This document shows positions 34,901-44,263 of a DNA stretch of 64,000 nucleotides, piece after piece. Every line of letters starts with the position of its first letter. The first letter of the stretch is position 1. A program made the translations under genes and the position numbers. This DNA comes from Bradyrhizobium sp. dw_411 (lineage in GTDB: Bacteria > Pseudomonadota > Alphaproteobacteria > Rhizobiales > Xanthobacteraceae), in contig NZ_JAAVUY010000025.1 in NCBI RefSeq assembly GCF_018449695.1, forward strand, positions 1-64,000, read 5' to 3'. The notes beneath the pieces were generated by a model, which was given only the letters and a program-made list of their open reading frames with translations, was not told the origin of the DNA and searched no databases.

Positions 34901-37900
34901 CGGGCCTTGTCGTCGAAGGCCCTCCAGGAACAGGCAAGAGCCAGACGATCGTCAACATGGTCGCCGATGCGATCGGTATGGGAAAATCTCTGTTGGTGAT
35001 CTGCCAGAAACAAGCTGCGCTCGAGGTGGTCAGGAAGCGTTTGGATAAGGAACGACTGGGAAACCGTTTCGTGATGATCACCGACGTCAACAGCGATCGC
35101 GGGGCCATCATCGCATCGGTACGGGAGCAGGTTGAGCGCTTGCATAGCCAGCCCGTCGGCGGAGCTCCGGCCTGGAAGCGGGATCGCGAACGGTTGGCAG
35201 CGCGCATCGAATTGCTGGAAGCGGATCTCGATCGGCAACAGATGGCGCTACATGCGGTGGACCCAAATACGGGACTGACCTATCGCACGTTGCTCGGCGA
35301 ACTCCTGGCCATCGAAGCAGCTCAACCCAAGCCGATAGAACTTCCGTCGATCCGCCCGTTGCTCACGGATCTTCATCCCGCCGATGTCGTCACGCTCGAA
35401 GAAAATTGCGGACCGTTGGCAAGATTTTGGTTACCGGCCAAATTCGAAGGCAGCACTCTCTCGGTACTCAAGCTTTTCAATCCCGATCGGGGCACCGCGG
35501 ACACTCTGGTGGAGTCTCTACGTATATTCGCGGAAATCGATGCAAGGCGCGAGCAGGTCGATGCCGAGACGTCGGACTCGTTGAACATCGCCGACGCCGA
35601 GCGCCTGCGCACCTGGATGGCAGGCGCCGAAAATTTGCGCTCCATCGGCGACGCTCTATGCACCAATTTGGGTCGTTGGCTTCCATTGTTCCGAAGTCCC
35701 GAGGGCAACGGTTCCCAGGGCACCAGTATGCTTGTCGGTCTCATCCAGGTCGAAGCGGGACTGTCCGCGCTCAAAGCCTCCCATCACCAGCCCCGGATTT
35801 CGGAAAAGCTTATTTCAAGTCGATCGGACGAACTGCGCAAGCTTGGCGCTATGGCTAAGACGGTCCTCAGCCCCGTCGGCGCACTGGGGCATATCAATCC
35901 AATGCGCTGGATCCGAAAGCGAAATCTGCGAAAGCTGATGACTGCAATGGAGCTAACTACGGACGATGAGGGCGTTCGGGCGTTCGATAATGCGATCGAC
36001 CTGGAGATGAGCCTGCGCCCATTAAGGCTCAAGCTTACCGACTATGTAATGGCGCTCTTCAATCGCGCTCCGGACTCGAATCTTCCACCGGATCCCTTGG
36101 CTGCCCTCGCTGGCAATCTTCATTCCATCGTCACGCGCGTTCATACCTTCGTGTCGCTTATCGACGAATGCCCTCAGAAAGCCGAGTTGGATCAGGCTGC
36201 CATGACGGGCGCGATGAAGGACTTGGATACGTTCTTCGATCGTGCAGATCGTTCGCTTCAACGTCACGACGCGCGGGCGGCAAGCTCCCAGGCTCTAGAG
36301 CAGCTAAAACCATATCTCGATGAGCTTTGGATCGGGTTGCGGCGTTCAGCAATCCATGGCGGGCGCTCAAACGGGACCGCCGTCGATCTCATTCTCGAAG
36401 CTGCCCCGACACTCGCGAGCTTTCAGGAGTTTCGGCTTCGTTCGGTGCGTCTTGGAGAGGTGGAGCGCACGATCTTCCGGGCTCTCAGAGCGAAGGAGAC
36501 AGAACTGCTGCGGCTGCCAGTCGCCGATCTCGATGCGTGCGTTCGCAGCACGATCGCGCGCGAGGCCAGGATTGCATGGAGGGCCGCGATGGAAGCCTCC
36601 AATCCGGAGGTCCTTTTCGACGGTGATGCAAGCGACGTGAAGGTGAAATCGCTTGCGGAAGCCGATAGGCAAATCCGGAACTGCAACAGAGAACTTCTCA
36701 TCAACGGCATCGACCCCGTTCGCATTCGGCCGACGCGAGATTGGGAACAGATAACGAGGCTAACCGGCCAAAGGGCGTTGCGGCTACGCGAATTCATCGA
36801 TCGCGGAAGCGCACTAGGCCTGCTCGCATTGAGGCCCGTTTGGCTCATGACGCCCGACGTGGCGAGCCGCGTACTCCAGCCGAAGCCCGGCCTCTTTGAT
36901 ATCGTCATCTTCGACGAAGCTTCCCAGATGCCCGTCGAATACGCCCTGCCTTCATTGTTTCGGAGCAAGATCGTCGTCGTCAGCGGGGACGAAAAGCAGA
37001 TGCCACCGACCAGCTTCTTTGCGAGCAAGGTCGAGAACGATGAAGCGGCAATCTTCGATGGAGAAGATCCCGAAGACGCGGCAAGCGAGGAAGAACGGGA
37101 CGTTTTCACGGAAACCTGGAACCGGCGGGAGATCAAGGACTGCCCCGATCTGCTCCAACTCGCCCGCTCGGTACTAAGGTCAAGAACGCTTCAGGTCCAT
37201 TATCGGTCCGAGTATCGCGAACTCATATCCTTCTCGAACGCTTCATTCTACGGAAACCGACTGAGCGTACCGGTTCGCCATCCCGACGAAATCATACGCA
37301 AAGTGCGACCGATAGAGATGATCCGGTCGGACGGCGTATACAAGAACCAGACAAATCCGAAGGAAGCCGCCGATGTCGTCGAATACCTGAGCAATCTTTG
37401 GGAAGATGCATCTCCTCCTTCGGTCGGGGTGGTCACGTTCAATCGCAAGCAGGCGGACGCGATTGAGGATGCGCTTGAAGAGCGCGCCGAAGATGATGCA
37501 TCCTTTCGCGACGCCCTGATGCGTGAGCGTGAGCGGACCGAAGGCGGCGAAGACATGGGTTTCTTCGTAAAGAACGTCGAGAACGTGCAGGGAGACGAAC
37601 GCGACGTCATCATCTTCTCCACTACCTTCGGCCGTAACGAGCATGGCGTATTCCGGAAAAGCTTCGGCGCGCTGGGACATGCCGGTGGTGAGCGCCGGTT
37701 GAACGTCGCGGTGACACGCGCTCGGAAAAAGGTAGTCATGATAACTTCGATGCCGATTTCCGAGATATCCGACCTATTGACCACACGTCGTGGCCCACGA
37801 GTGCCGCGGGACTACCTTCAGGGTTATCTCGAATATGCCCGGACCGTATCCGAAGGCGCCGGGGATTCCGGCAGGACCCTGCTTGATCGGATGGTTACGG

Positions 37901-38271
37901 AGAAAGGCGCGGAACCCGATCTCGGGAATCACGAGGATGATGGCTTTACGAAGTCGGTCGAAAACTTCATGGAAGCGCAAGGATGGGCTCCGGCAAAGGC
38001 GCGCGACGGCGGAGCATTCAGCCTGGATTTCGCGGTCACCGATCCCCGGACGGGGCTCTACGCGATCGGGGTGGAGTGTGACGCCCCGCGTCACCGCCTT
38101 CTCGAAAAGGCACGAGCTCGGGAGGTTTGGCGGCCGAACGTGCTGGGCAAGGCGGTACCTCACATCCACAGGGTTTCGTCATACGCATGGACTCATTCAG
38201 GGGACACCGAACGTCAACGCCTCAAGGAAGCGGTCGAGAATGCACTTCGAAGCGAAGGAAGAATCCAATGA
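31996..38271 (+). CDS. Zinc ribbon-pseudokinase-SF1 helicase-nuclease fusion
   Basis: A 2091-residue protein. Residues 5-75 have two zinc-ribbon-like motifs (C5-x2-C8 ... C19 ... C28; C59-x3-H63 ... C72-x2-C75). Residues about 108-350 are a protein-kinase fold lacking key residues: no glycine loop, T140 where the ATP lysine is expected (GVLTLY), HRDLRPST at 223-230, and GFG for DFG at 245-247. Residues about 950-1930 are an SF1 (Dna2/COG1112-type) helicase: GPPGTGKS 975-982, DEASQ 1640-1644, VQGDERD near 1864 and VAVTRARKK near 1904. The C-terminus (about 1980-2085) is a DUF559/MTES_1575-type nuclease with D2011 and ECD at 2027-2029. It resembles the kinase-helicase part of Mokosh defence proteins, with different partners. 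ATGA overlaps link it to both neighbours. Confidence 0.8.
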   Translation: MIRLCPNCNTERPLTEIFCEGTVDAHNCGWDLSAVDITLPGVPAPKPQPIPTLVHGPACRNGHENSPGDLICSVCGEPVDERPADPTPASQPSASPEPNLEPIETAIDGWRLQDRMSSSSTVRERFAAVRESDGLRGVLTLYAAGSEPDGAIYDLLRKLPRDHVPEIFATGRWCGRAYEVVEEFTGGTLADLPPDLEGPEAIRILVAELGQALHSLSEAGLRHRDLRPSTILLRSRDPLDLVITGFGSARLSEFDLDIASPLETTRYMAPEAIAGGVASASDWWSMGMILLERVTSGACFEGINEQAFLIHVLTNGVPLPENLNANIELLFRGLLARDRRHRWQWKEVQAWLAGEPVAAPEAAARPEDVDGRAAISLGGKHYRSPGSFALAAAEAANWDAAKDLLLRGAVATWASEADFEPRIPSALRQFARAEGLTDDLRLSIALKTLNPSMPLIVRGNIVTPGWLLDHPDDGYNLITGPAPDLIRKVDPDDWLWRLKLRAETVRKRLQQLEIAIDEETLRVHLLSTSMARLAALWEEKRKLLPDTDHAGVVSLIERRQSAEEDLVILLSASPGQFRSVAEVVDEAAKEASTAGLTGFSRDPAAALLARPRREIYRMIDERIENFARCGVSSVDEWANQFRLDRRMPIARALALLSVAPETWRPLPKQGYVSTILDFFAKRISGGVLRGPLTRMLIGKTARVDLTELDTSRVPAAEILEHLLSRGTRTVNVDPAAFSENDGLERRLRSLHSHALLYRRDTGIDGLYMAFPFLLMRDGRPNAKPRIAPLLLWPARVIPEVGNRGHVTLGYGRERSTDAEAEYVVVNPALEGMVGIQEAKRWQEAAQELLARATFSALDVMDAFGHLATAVGNTLSPLPGKDVKVGAQERQILPSAVLFHLAFMGQAVMKDLELLRGLPPSATALEAALRLSDHKPESNGPISAREIERFFTADSDPSQEAAVMEARQAPGLVVEGPPGTGKSQTIVNMVADAIGMGKSLLVICQKQAALEVVRKRLDKERLGNRFVMITDVNSDRGAIIASVREQVERLHSQPVGGAPAWKRDRERLAARIELLEADLDRQQMALHAVDPNTGLTYRTLLGELLAIEAAQPKPIELPSIRPLLTDLHPADVVTLEENCGPLARFWLPAKFEGSTLSVLKLFNPDRGTADTLVESLRIFAEIDARREQVDAETSDSLNIADAERLRTWMAGAENLRSIGDALCTNLGRWLPLFRSPEGNGSQGTSMLVGLIQVEAGLSALKASHHQPRISEKLISSRSDELRKLGAMAKTVLSPVGALGHINPMRWIRKRNLRKLMTAMELTTDDEGVRAFDNAIDLEMSLRPLRLKLTDYVMALFNRAPDSNLPPDPLAALAGNLHSIVTRVHTFVSLIDECPQKAELDQAAMTGAMKDLDTFFDRADRSLQRHDARAASSQALEQLKPYLDELWIGLRRSAIHGGRSNGTAVDLILEAAPTLASFQEFRLRSVRLGEVERTIFRALRAKETELLRLPVADLDACVRSTIAREARIAWRAAMEASNPEVLFDGDASDVKVKSLAEADRQIRNCNRELLINGIDPVRIRPTRDWEQITRLTGQRALRLREFIDRGSALGLLALRPVWLMTPDVASRVLQPKPGLFDIVIFDEASQMPVEYALPSLFRSKIVVVSGDEKQMPPTSFFASKVENDEAAIFDGEDPEDAASEEERDVFTETWNRREIKDCPDLLQLARSVLRSRTLQVHYRSEYRELISFSNASFYGNRLSVPVRHPDEIIRKVRPIEMIRSDGVYKNQTNPKEAADVVEYLSNLWEDASPPSVGVVTFNRKQADAIEDALEERAEDDASFRDALMRERERTEGGEDMGFFVKNVENVQGDERDVIIFSTTFGRNEHGVFRKSFGALGHAGGERRLNVAVTRARKKVVMITSMPISEISDLLTTRRGPRVPRDYLQGYLEYARTVSEGAGDSGRTLLDRMVTEKGAEPDLGNHEDDGFTKSVENFMEAQGWAPAKARDGGAFSLDFAVTDPRTGLYAIGVECDAPRHRLLEKARAREVWRPNVLGKAVPHIHRVSSYAWTHSGDTERQRLKEAVENALRSEGRIQ

Positions 38272-39623
38272 GCGGTCCCAAAGCCTTCCGTATCGTGACC
38301 CGCGCCGAAGTTATGACGATCTGCCGACGAAGCCTCGCCCGACTGGACGCCGCCATCGAGGACTGGATTTCTCGTGGCCAACGCAATGGCACGATCGATA
38401 AAGCGGACATCGACAAAGTCATTGCGCGACGGGACGCCCTTCGTGGTCTGCTGTCGGTTGATAAATTTGTCGAGCTTCAGAAGCAGCTTCCGGCTGAAAT
38501 ATCTTATCTTCAGGCCGACGCCGAACGACGCGCCGAGAAGGCTGCCGAGCTGGAAGCGCAATCGAAGCGAGCCATGAGACGGATGAAAGGAACCGCGCAA
38601 GCGCTCCTCGCCAGCCTCGAGTCGTCGGGCGTCCAGATACCCTACGAAATTCGGGAGGGACTAGCGTCTTCGGGAACGCCCTCCGAACGACTGGAAGCAG
38701 TAATCAATAAGGCCTTTCTCATGCTTCATTCGGCGCCCGCGACCAACGGCGTTTCCGATCTGCAGCGCGACATTGCTGACCGGCTTGGTGCAGGCGAAAA
38801 ACGCATGAGTTTGGAAGAATGGACGTCCCAACAGCCTGGGGTGACAGAAGACCAGGCGCTGCTTCGGGTCGACGGATTTCTGGGAGAACTGAAAGGTCTC
38901 GGCATCGATCCAGGCCCGTTCTCGGCCCGCGTCTCAACTCTAGAACTTGAGTCCCCTGCCCGCCGGACCCTTCTCGCCGATAGCTTACTCCTCGACCTGG
39001 CGACCGCCGTCAAGAATGGTCGGGAACACAGCCGCCTCCAAAGCGACCTCCGCGCGCGCCATGCCGAGCTTTCGGAAATGAAGTCTCCCGAGGCCGCTTC
39101 GCTTCGATCCGAAATTGGCCAAAGTCTTTCAATGGTTTCGGCTGGCAATGAGGCCGTGCTCATCCAGCGTGCGGACTTTCTCATCGAAGCAGAGGTTCAG
39201 GCGATCGCTGCGGAAGAGCGCCGGCGCACCGTGCTCGAAGGCTTAGCAGGTCTGGGTTACGAAGTTTCGGAGGGAATGGCGACAGCCTGGGTCAATGGCG
39301 GCCGAGTTGTTCTCCGGAAGGCGGCCAATCCCGGATACGGCGTTGAGCTTTCCGGAGGATCGAAGTCCGACCTCCTTCAAGTCAGGGCGGTTGCGTTCGG
39401 CAATTCAACCGAAACGCGGGATTCAAGCCGGGACCGTGACATCGAAACGATCTGGTGCGGAGAGTTCGAACGACTTCAATCTTTGATAGCCAAGGATGGC
39501 GGACACCTAGCAATTGAGCACGCGCGGCCCGTCGGACAATTCCCGCTGAAAGTCGTTGAAGATAAACAAGGGACCGCTGGAGACAACGACGCAGTCAAGG
39601 TGACCCGCCATCTGCCTCAGTGA
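38268..39623 (+). CDS. Coiled-coil protein of the defence operon
   Basis: A 451-residue soluble protein of unknown family, ending a four-gene operon. The start at 38268 overlaps the helicase stop as ATGA. Residues about 60-110 (ADAERRAEKAAELEAQSKRA) and 250-330 (LRARHAELSEMKSPEAASLR and EEAEVQAIAAEERRR-like helices) are predicted coiled coils, with a more globular C-terminal third (VSEGMATAWVNGGRVVLRKA, YGVELSGGSKSDLLQVRAVA). It has no catalytic motif that I recognise. The long helices suggest a scaffold, or a sensor linking the helicase and the Clp-like ATPase. It does not resemble the Zorya or Druantia accessory proteins I know. Confidence 0.6.
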   Translation: MSGPKAFRIVTRAEVMTICRRSLARLDAAIEDWISRGQRNGTIDKADIDKVIARRDALRGLLSVDKFVELQKQLPAEISYLQADAERRAEKAAELEAQSKRAMRRMKGTAQALLASLESSGVQIPYEIREGLASSGTPSERLEAVINKAFLMLHSAPATNGVSDLQRDIADRLGAGEKRMSLEEWTSQQPGVTEDQALLRVDGFLGELKGLGIDPGPFSARVSTLELESPARRTLLADSLLLDLATAVKNGREHSRLQSDLRARHAELSEMKSPEAASLRSEIGQSLSMVSAGNEAVLIQRADFLIEAEVQAIAAEERRRTVLEGLAGLGYEVSEGMATAWVNGGRVVLRKAANPGYGVELSGGSKSDLLQVRAVAFGNSTETRDSSRDRDIETIWCGEFERLQSLIAKDGGHLAIEHARPVGQFPLKVVEDKQGTAGDNDAVKVTRHLPQ

Positions 39624-39647
39624 ACGTTCGTCCTAGCTTCGAAGCCA

Positions 39648-39673
39648 TCTTGCGGCAGTGAGATTCCGCAAGA
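39648..39673. terminator. Candidate terminator between convergent genes
   Basis: TCTTGCGG (39648-39655) and CCGCAAGA (39666-39673) form an 8-bp perfect stem with a 10-base loop, between the end of the four-gene operon and the end of the convergent 1258-residue gene. No strong T-run follows. Confidence 0.5.
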
Positions 39674-39792
39674 GAACAGGCTAATCGCTGACCTCGCTCT
39701 CTTCCGTTTATGATCCAGAGCGAACGTCGCGGGCCTCAATCTGCACTTTCTGCTTCAAGCTTGTCGTCTCTCATGAGATTTACTAGTCAAAA

Positions 39793-42700
39793 TTATATTC
39801 GATCAAGGTCGGCAAAGGTGTGCAACCCCGTTCGCGCCTTCATCTGCTCCCACGCGAACTGCATTGGCACCGGATTCCGGAAGATCAAATGACCTTCAAC
39901 GAGCGGCGTCTCGGACATACCAACGTAAGCCTGCAACTTTGGAAGATGCTGCGTTATCAGATCGATCCTGTCGAGATGCTTCCTTAGGTCGTCTCGCTTG
40001 CCGTCATCGTTCATCTCGCCCCGGTAGTCCGAAAGTTGCTCGGCGATTTCGCCTTCTGTCTTGCGATACTGCAGGTCCTTGCACTCGCAAAGCAGAAGAC
40101 GACGCGTCGCATCGTTCCAAGCAAGTACGTCGACGTCGCCGTAGTCTAGATCGAAGCCAGTACGCAGAATTTCGGTGACCTTCTTCTCGACGGCCGTCTT
40201 CCAACCAAGCTCCGTCAACCGTTCGGCGACTTTCTGAGCAAACGCACTGCCCATCTTGTGACGAGAGGATCCAGCCCATGACCGCATTTTCGGCTTTAGC
40301 TGCCAACGGGGGAAGTCGCCGCGATGATAGTTACCCAGCATGTAGACGACGGCCTCCCGCACGAGCCCTGGCACCAGAATGAAAGTCGGATCATCCTGCA
40401 GATCAATTTGGATCAGGGGCTTTCGCAATACGGAAAGCCGCCGCCGAAAACGCCATGGAAACCGATCTTTTTCATTAAAACCATCGGGCACGGTACGCCA
40501 CAGCGGCCTACTAGCAAGGGTGAGATTCTCCACAATGCGCCCCGCGGCAAGCGGCGACACGGCAGACCCATCGCTAAAGAACCCCAGCAACTGGCTCTTC
40601 TTGATAGAAACTATCGCGCGCCCGGTTTTCAGAACGTTGTCCTCCAGAATATCGAGAAACTTGCGCATCTCATCAAACGTCCCACCGGTCTCTTCCTCCC
40701 AGGCTTGCCAGAACGCGTCCGGCCACGGACTCGTGTCTGTCGGGGTCGCGACAATCTCTTCAAAACCCTCCGCGTACGAGTTGACGTCGTCATCGACCCG
40801 CAAGTTGCTCGCCACACGCGCAAACGGCGCAAGGATTCCATCATAGAAGGAAAAATTAGCGTGGATATCGCCGAGAGGCGTTATGCGTAAGCGAGGCTCC
40901 ATACCGTCCCATCGGATCGCATCTGACCAACCGCCGAGCCTATGGACCATCATGATCTTTGCCATAAGGCGGGACAGATCAAGCTTGCCCATTCCTCGAC
41001 CATCCACCAATGGGCACTCGCAGATCGCAAATTCGATCAGAATGCGCGATGCTATAGAAACCGTCGTGCGATCAGCCTCACGTTCCGTCATCGTGTCACG
41101 GGTGGCGACCTGGTCGTTGTGCAGGGCCAACACCGCTGCAGCGGTGCGGCTCCAGTTATCGCCATCCGCCGCCGCGCTCTCATGGTTGAGCAGAACGGTC
41201 CCAATAACGGATTTGCGATCAAGTTGACGAAGTTCCTGGCAGATCTCATCTTCGAGCAGTTCGACAAGGGGATTTAGATACGAGAGGCACTCCTGCTTTC
41301 CGACGATATTGCTTCCCTCTGCACGCTTGCGCAGCCGCCAACCAAGCCCGAGCTTGAGAAATGCGTCGTCGTCCTCATCGATGGTGACGGGGGCGACCCA
41401 AACAGAATCCCGCACGAAGTCCCTAAATCTGGCGGTAAGAACGACGTGAGCCTGCCTCGCATGGACGTTGGGGACAATTTCTCCGAGCAAGGCGTCTCGC
41501 TCCGGATCGGATAGGTCTTGCCCAGCCAGCGCGGCAAAGCTCTCAAGTAGACATTCGACAAGGGCACGCTCCGCTATGTTTTCCGGATGAAACAGTGCTT
41601 CTTCGAAACGGGGGCCGACTGTGAGAGTAACGGTCGCTTTGGCATGATCAATGGACGGAGTGACTGCCGCCTTCGCGTCTTCGAATGTGAGGCGGGCAGG
41701 TCTACCGATTCCTTCTTTGTTACCGAGCTGTCCTTGAAATGTACATTTGAGCGATAGAGGCCCGGCAGGCAGTCCCGCAAGGACCCGTTCCATGACGGGA
41801 ACGCCCCGGCAGAGCCACGTTTGCAGCATTCTCATCCGATCTTGAGCAAACGGACGAGCGGATTTGTCCGCCATATCCAGATCGCACCACCAAACATGCG
41901 ATGGCGATTCATAAGCGGTGAGCGGGAAGCCACCGCTACCGCGACCATCGTACGCATAGTAGGAGGGCTCCCGGCTATCCTCTTTGAAAATCGACCTGCC
42001 TTCTTTATAGAGCTTCAGCCAACGGCCGTCCCTGGTTTGAGCGCAGTGCGGGTCGATGAAATGCAGAACCGCCGCTCTCACACCACGCAGAGCATTCTGT
42101 TTTACGACGATGGTGCCCTGCAGATCATCTTTGGCAAACTCGTCTGGAATGTCGCCATGCGGAACGAGGTGACCGTCCAACGAGCGTGACCATCCGACAA
42201 GATTGAGGAGGCCGTTCATATTATAAAGCGCGACACCAAGCTCATTGAGGCGCATTTCGCTTTCAAGTAGTCTCCACATCGAAAGCGAATTGAAGTCATT
42301 CAACCAGCATAGTGTGTGCAGATCGGCAGCGCCGATCGCCTGAAACCGCCAACCCTTCGGCAATCGCGGGACGGGGAATCGAGTGGCGGCACGACCGATG
42401 CCACACCCGACGAGCAAAGTCATTCCTGCGCGATATCCCGGCGAGGAACATGCTGGATCAGTTGCGGTCTCTATCCACGCTCCGACGTCTTTGCTCAGCT
42501 TATCGAGATCGGGCATTTCTCCGACTAAGCCGTCTTGAGCAAAGTTCTTCAAAGGATCGACAAAAAACACGACATTGATGAACAGCCCCGGATCGACCTC
42601 CATCATCACGCCGGCGAGGAGGCTATCTTCTGTTCGTTGAAATTCAATCGGAGCACCCCGGCGCTCGCCGAGCAGCGGGATGTCCCCGAAGAGATGGCCG

Positions 42701-43569
42701 TATTCGAGCGCCAGGAAGCCAATAAAGGCTTCCCGACGATCAATGCTTTCCATCGTCTCGGTGACGTAGCGGCGAATAGCGGCGCTCGTTGCTGTCGGCA
42801 GAAGGAAACAGAACTCGCCATTGCGATGCACGATCGGAAATCGCTCCAAGGTAGAATTTCCAATCGCCTCGTAGGGCAGCATCGCCCGTTGGTCCGCCGG
42901 AAATCCAAACTCCACCAGATGTTCAGGGGCGATTCCGTGCTCTTTAAAATCCGCCTCGGCAAATGAGACAATTTCGGCCCATGTACCGATCGTGTTTAAC
43001 ACCGAGGCCGGCAGCACCTTGGCTCGCTCTTCGCTACCCAACTGATACCTAAAGAGTCCCGCACGCTGGCAAACAAGGTCTGACAATCGCAACAAAGCAT
43101 AGACGGGCTCGCGAAGTCCGTCGGTAAACGCGCCGTCCGGCAGACGCTCCAGGACGTTCACGACGCGCTGGAGGTCGAAGCCCGCAGACTCCCAAATTCC
43201 TTCGAGGACCCGGAAATCGCCGCGCGGGGTCGTGATCAGCGTCACGAAGACATCTTCCGCCGGATCCTCCTTGGAGCCGAGCCTTCCTTTTCCAGCCTCC
43301 GCAAAGAGGCGCCCCACGATCTTTCGGCTAGGCTTGCTTCTACCGTCACCCACGGCGAGCGTCAGATGCACGAGAGCTTCGAGGCGAAGACAATTGCTTT
43401 GAAGCTCCGGTACCGTGAGCAGTCCGCCGAACGTTGCCGCAAGCCGGAGCGGATCGAACGCTTGAATGTCACGCAGGCATGCCTCTAGCTCGGTAACAAT
43501 AGGCTGCAGCTCGGTACCGCCGCTTATCTCCGCCATCAGGTCTTCGCGATTCAGAGATGGTTCGTTCAA
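39793..43569 (-). CDS. Large protein with C-terminal PD-(D/E)XK nuclease
   Basis: A 1258-residue protein with no family recognised over most of its length. Residues about 1110-1200 are nuclease-like: FAQKVAERLTELGWKTAVEK, then GDVDVLAW (D1145, D1147) and LLLCECKDLQY with the E-x-K motif at E1162-C-K1164, matching PD-(D/E)XK restriction-like nucleases. The earlier part has long helical stretches, several tryptophans, and conserved-looking blocks (DMADKSARPFAQDRMRMLQT, RLGGWSDAIRWDGMEPRLRI). A frame start at 43569 (MNEPSLNREDL) has a weak upstream site. It converges with the four-gene operon, so it may be part of the same system or a separate module. Confidence 0.6.
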   Translation of the reverse strand: MNEPSLNREDLMAEISGGTELQPIVTELEACLRDIQAFDPLRLAATFGGLLTVPELQSNCLRLEALVHLTLAVGDGRSKPSRKIVGRLFAEAGKGRLGSKEDPAEDVFVTLITTPRGDFRVLEGIWESAGFDLQRVVNVLERLPDGAFTDGLREPVYALLRLSDLVCQRAGLFRYQLGSEERAKVLPASVLNTIGTWAEIVSFAEADFKEHGIAPEHLVEFGFPADQRAMLPYEAIGNSTLERFPIVHRNGEFCFLLPTATSAAIRRYVTETMESIDRREAFIGFLALEYGHLFGDIPLLGERRGAPIEFQRTEDSLLAGVMMEVDPGLFINVVFFVDPLKNFAQDGLVGEMPDLDKLSKDVGAWIETATDPACSSPGYRAGMTLLVGCGIGRAATRFPVPRLPKGWRFQAIGAADLHTLCWLNDFNSLSMWRLLESEMRLNELGVALYNMNGLLNLVGWSRSLDGHLVPHGDIPDEFAKDDLQGTIVVKQNALRGVRAAVLHFIDPHCAQTRDGRWLKLYKEGRSIFKEDSREPSYYAYDGRGSGGFPLTAYESPSHVWWCDLDMADKSARPFAQDRMRMLQTWLCRGVPVMERVLAGLPAGPLSLKCTFQGQLGNKEGIGRPARLTFEDAKAAVTPSIDHAKATVTLTVGPRFEEALFHPENIAERALVECLLESFAALAGQDLSDPERDALLGEIVPNVHARQAHVVLTARFRDFVRDSVWVAPVTIDEDDDAFLKLGLGWRLRKRAEGSNIVGKQECLSYLNPLVELLEDEICQELRQLDRKSVIGTVLLNHESAAADGDNWSRTAAAVLALHNDQVATRDTMTEREADRTTVSIASRILIEFAICECPLVDGRGMGKLDLSRLMAKIMMVHRLGGWSDAIRWDGMEPRLRITPLGDIHANFSFYDGILAPFARVASNLRVDDDVNSYAEGFEEIVATPTDTSPWPDAFWQAWEEETGGTFDEMRKFLDILEDNVLKTGRAIVSIKKSQLLGFFSDGSAVSPLAAGRIVENLTLASRPLWRTVPDGFNEKDRFPWRFRRRLSVLRKPLIQIDLQDDPTFILVPGLVREAVVYMLGNYHRGDFPRWQLKPKMRSWAGSSRHKMGSAFAQKVAERLTELGWKTAVEKKVTEILRTGFDLDYGDVDVLAWNDATRRLLLCECKDLQYRKTEGEIAEQLSDYRGEMNDDGKRDDLRKHLDRIDLITQHLPKLQAYVGMSETPLVEGHLIFRNPVPMQFAWEQMKARTGLHTFADLDRI

Positions 43570-44263
43570 AAATCACCTCTCTGTGCCGCGGACCATGATT
43601 ATCGACGCGTCTACTCAACGACGCGAAACATCCTGAAAAAACGCACCATACAGGATCGACGGCATTCGGCGGTTACCGGCCGCAATTTCGTGAGAACGAA
43701 AGGGAAAGAATAGTAGAACCTTCGTGCACAGGATTTGCACACGACCCCCACCTAACTATTTGATTTCAAAAAACTCTCTACCCAATCCATCATGGGTGCA
43801 ATGCAAAATCGATGCGATAACATACTGATGTTATTTCGCTTTATCATATGGTCCGGAATAGCTGACTTTTGGGCCGACAGAAATTTAGAGCTGACTATTG
43901 GGGCATTTTCCTTTCATTTCAAGTTCTTAAGTCGATCGCCGGTTCATTCCTCGATGAGGCCGCGGCTTCTCCGGTACAGCATTGCAGTACCGAATGAGCT
44001 GATGCAGTACCGCACCAGTTCCGATCCTCTTCACCGCTCTCGGTGCAAGGTAATGTGCCGCTCTGGCCACGCCTAGGATAGAACAAGTGCCATCGTAGTT
44101 TCGGCGGCGATAGAGCAAGGAAACTTGCGGGCAGCGATCCCGAAGTTTGCGTTTGCGCAATCAGAACCGCAGACTTGCGAAAGCTTCGAGCCATATGGGC
44201 TCCAGTTTGATTACGAATTACTTTCCGTCAATGATGACACCGCATTTCGAGGGGTAAAAACGG
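43570..44263. other. AT-richer intergenic region
   Basis: Nearly 700 bases with visibly lower GC than the surroundings, especially at 43740-43930. It marks the right edge of the defence island. No gene with recognisable family, start and ribosome site was found. Several short frames overlap on both strands and look like chance. An AACAT ... ATGTT hairpin lies near 43819-43831. Lower GC and loss of coding suggest a junction between transferred and native DNA. Confidence 0.4.

Noticed and set aside
31996..38271. Reading the giant protein as two genes joined by sequencing error
   Set aside because: The frame is continuous for 2091 codons with kinase, helicase and nuclease motifs in sensible order, and the same fusion order is plausible for defence helicases.
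43919..44194. Short minus-strand frames in the low-GC region that vaguely recalled transposase pieces
   Set aside because: No catalytic DDE residues, inverted repeats or consistent frame were found.
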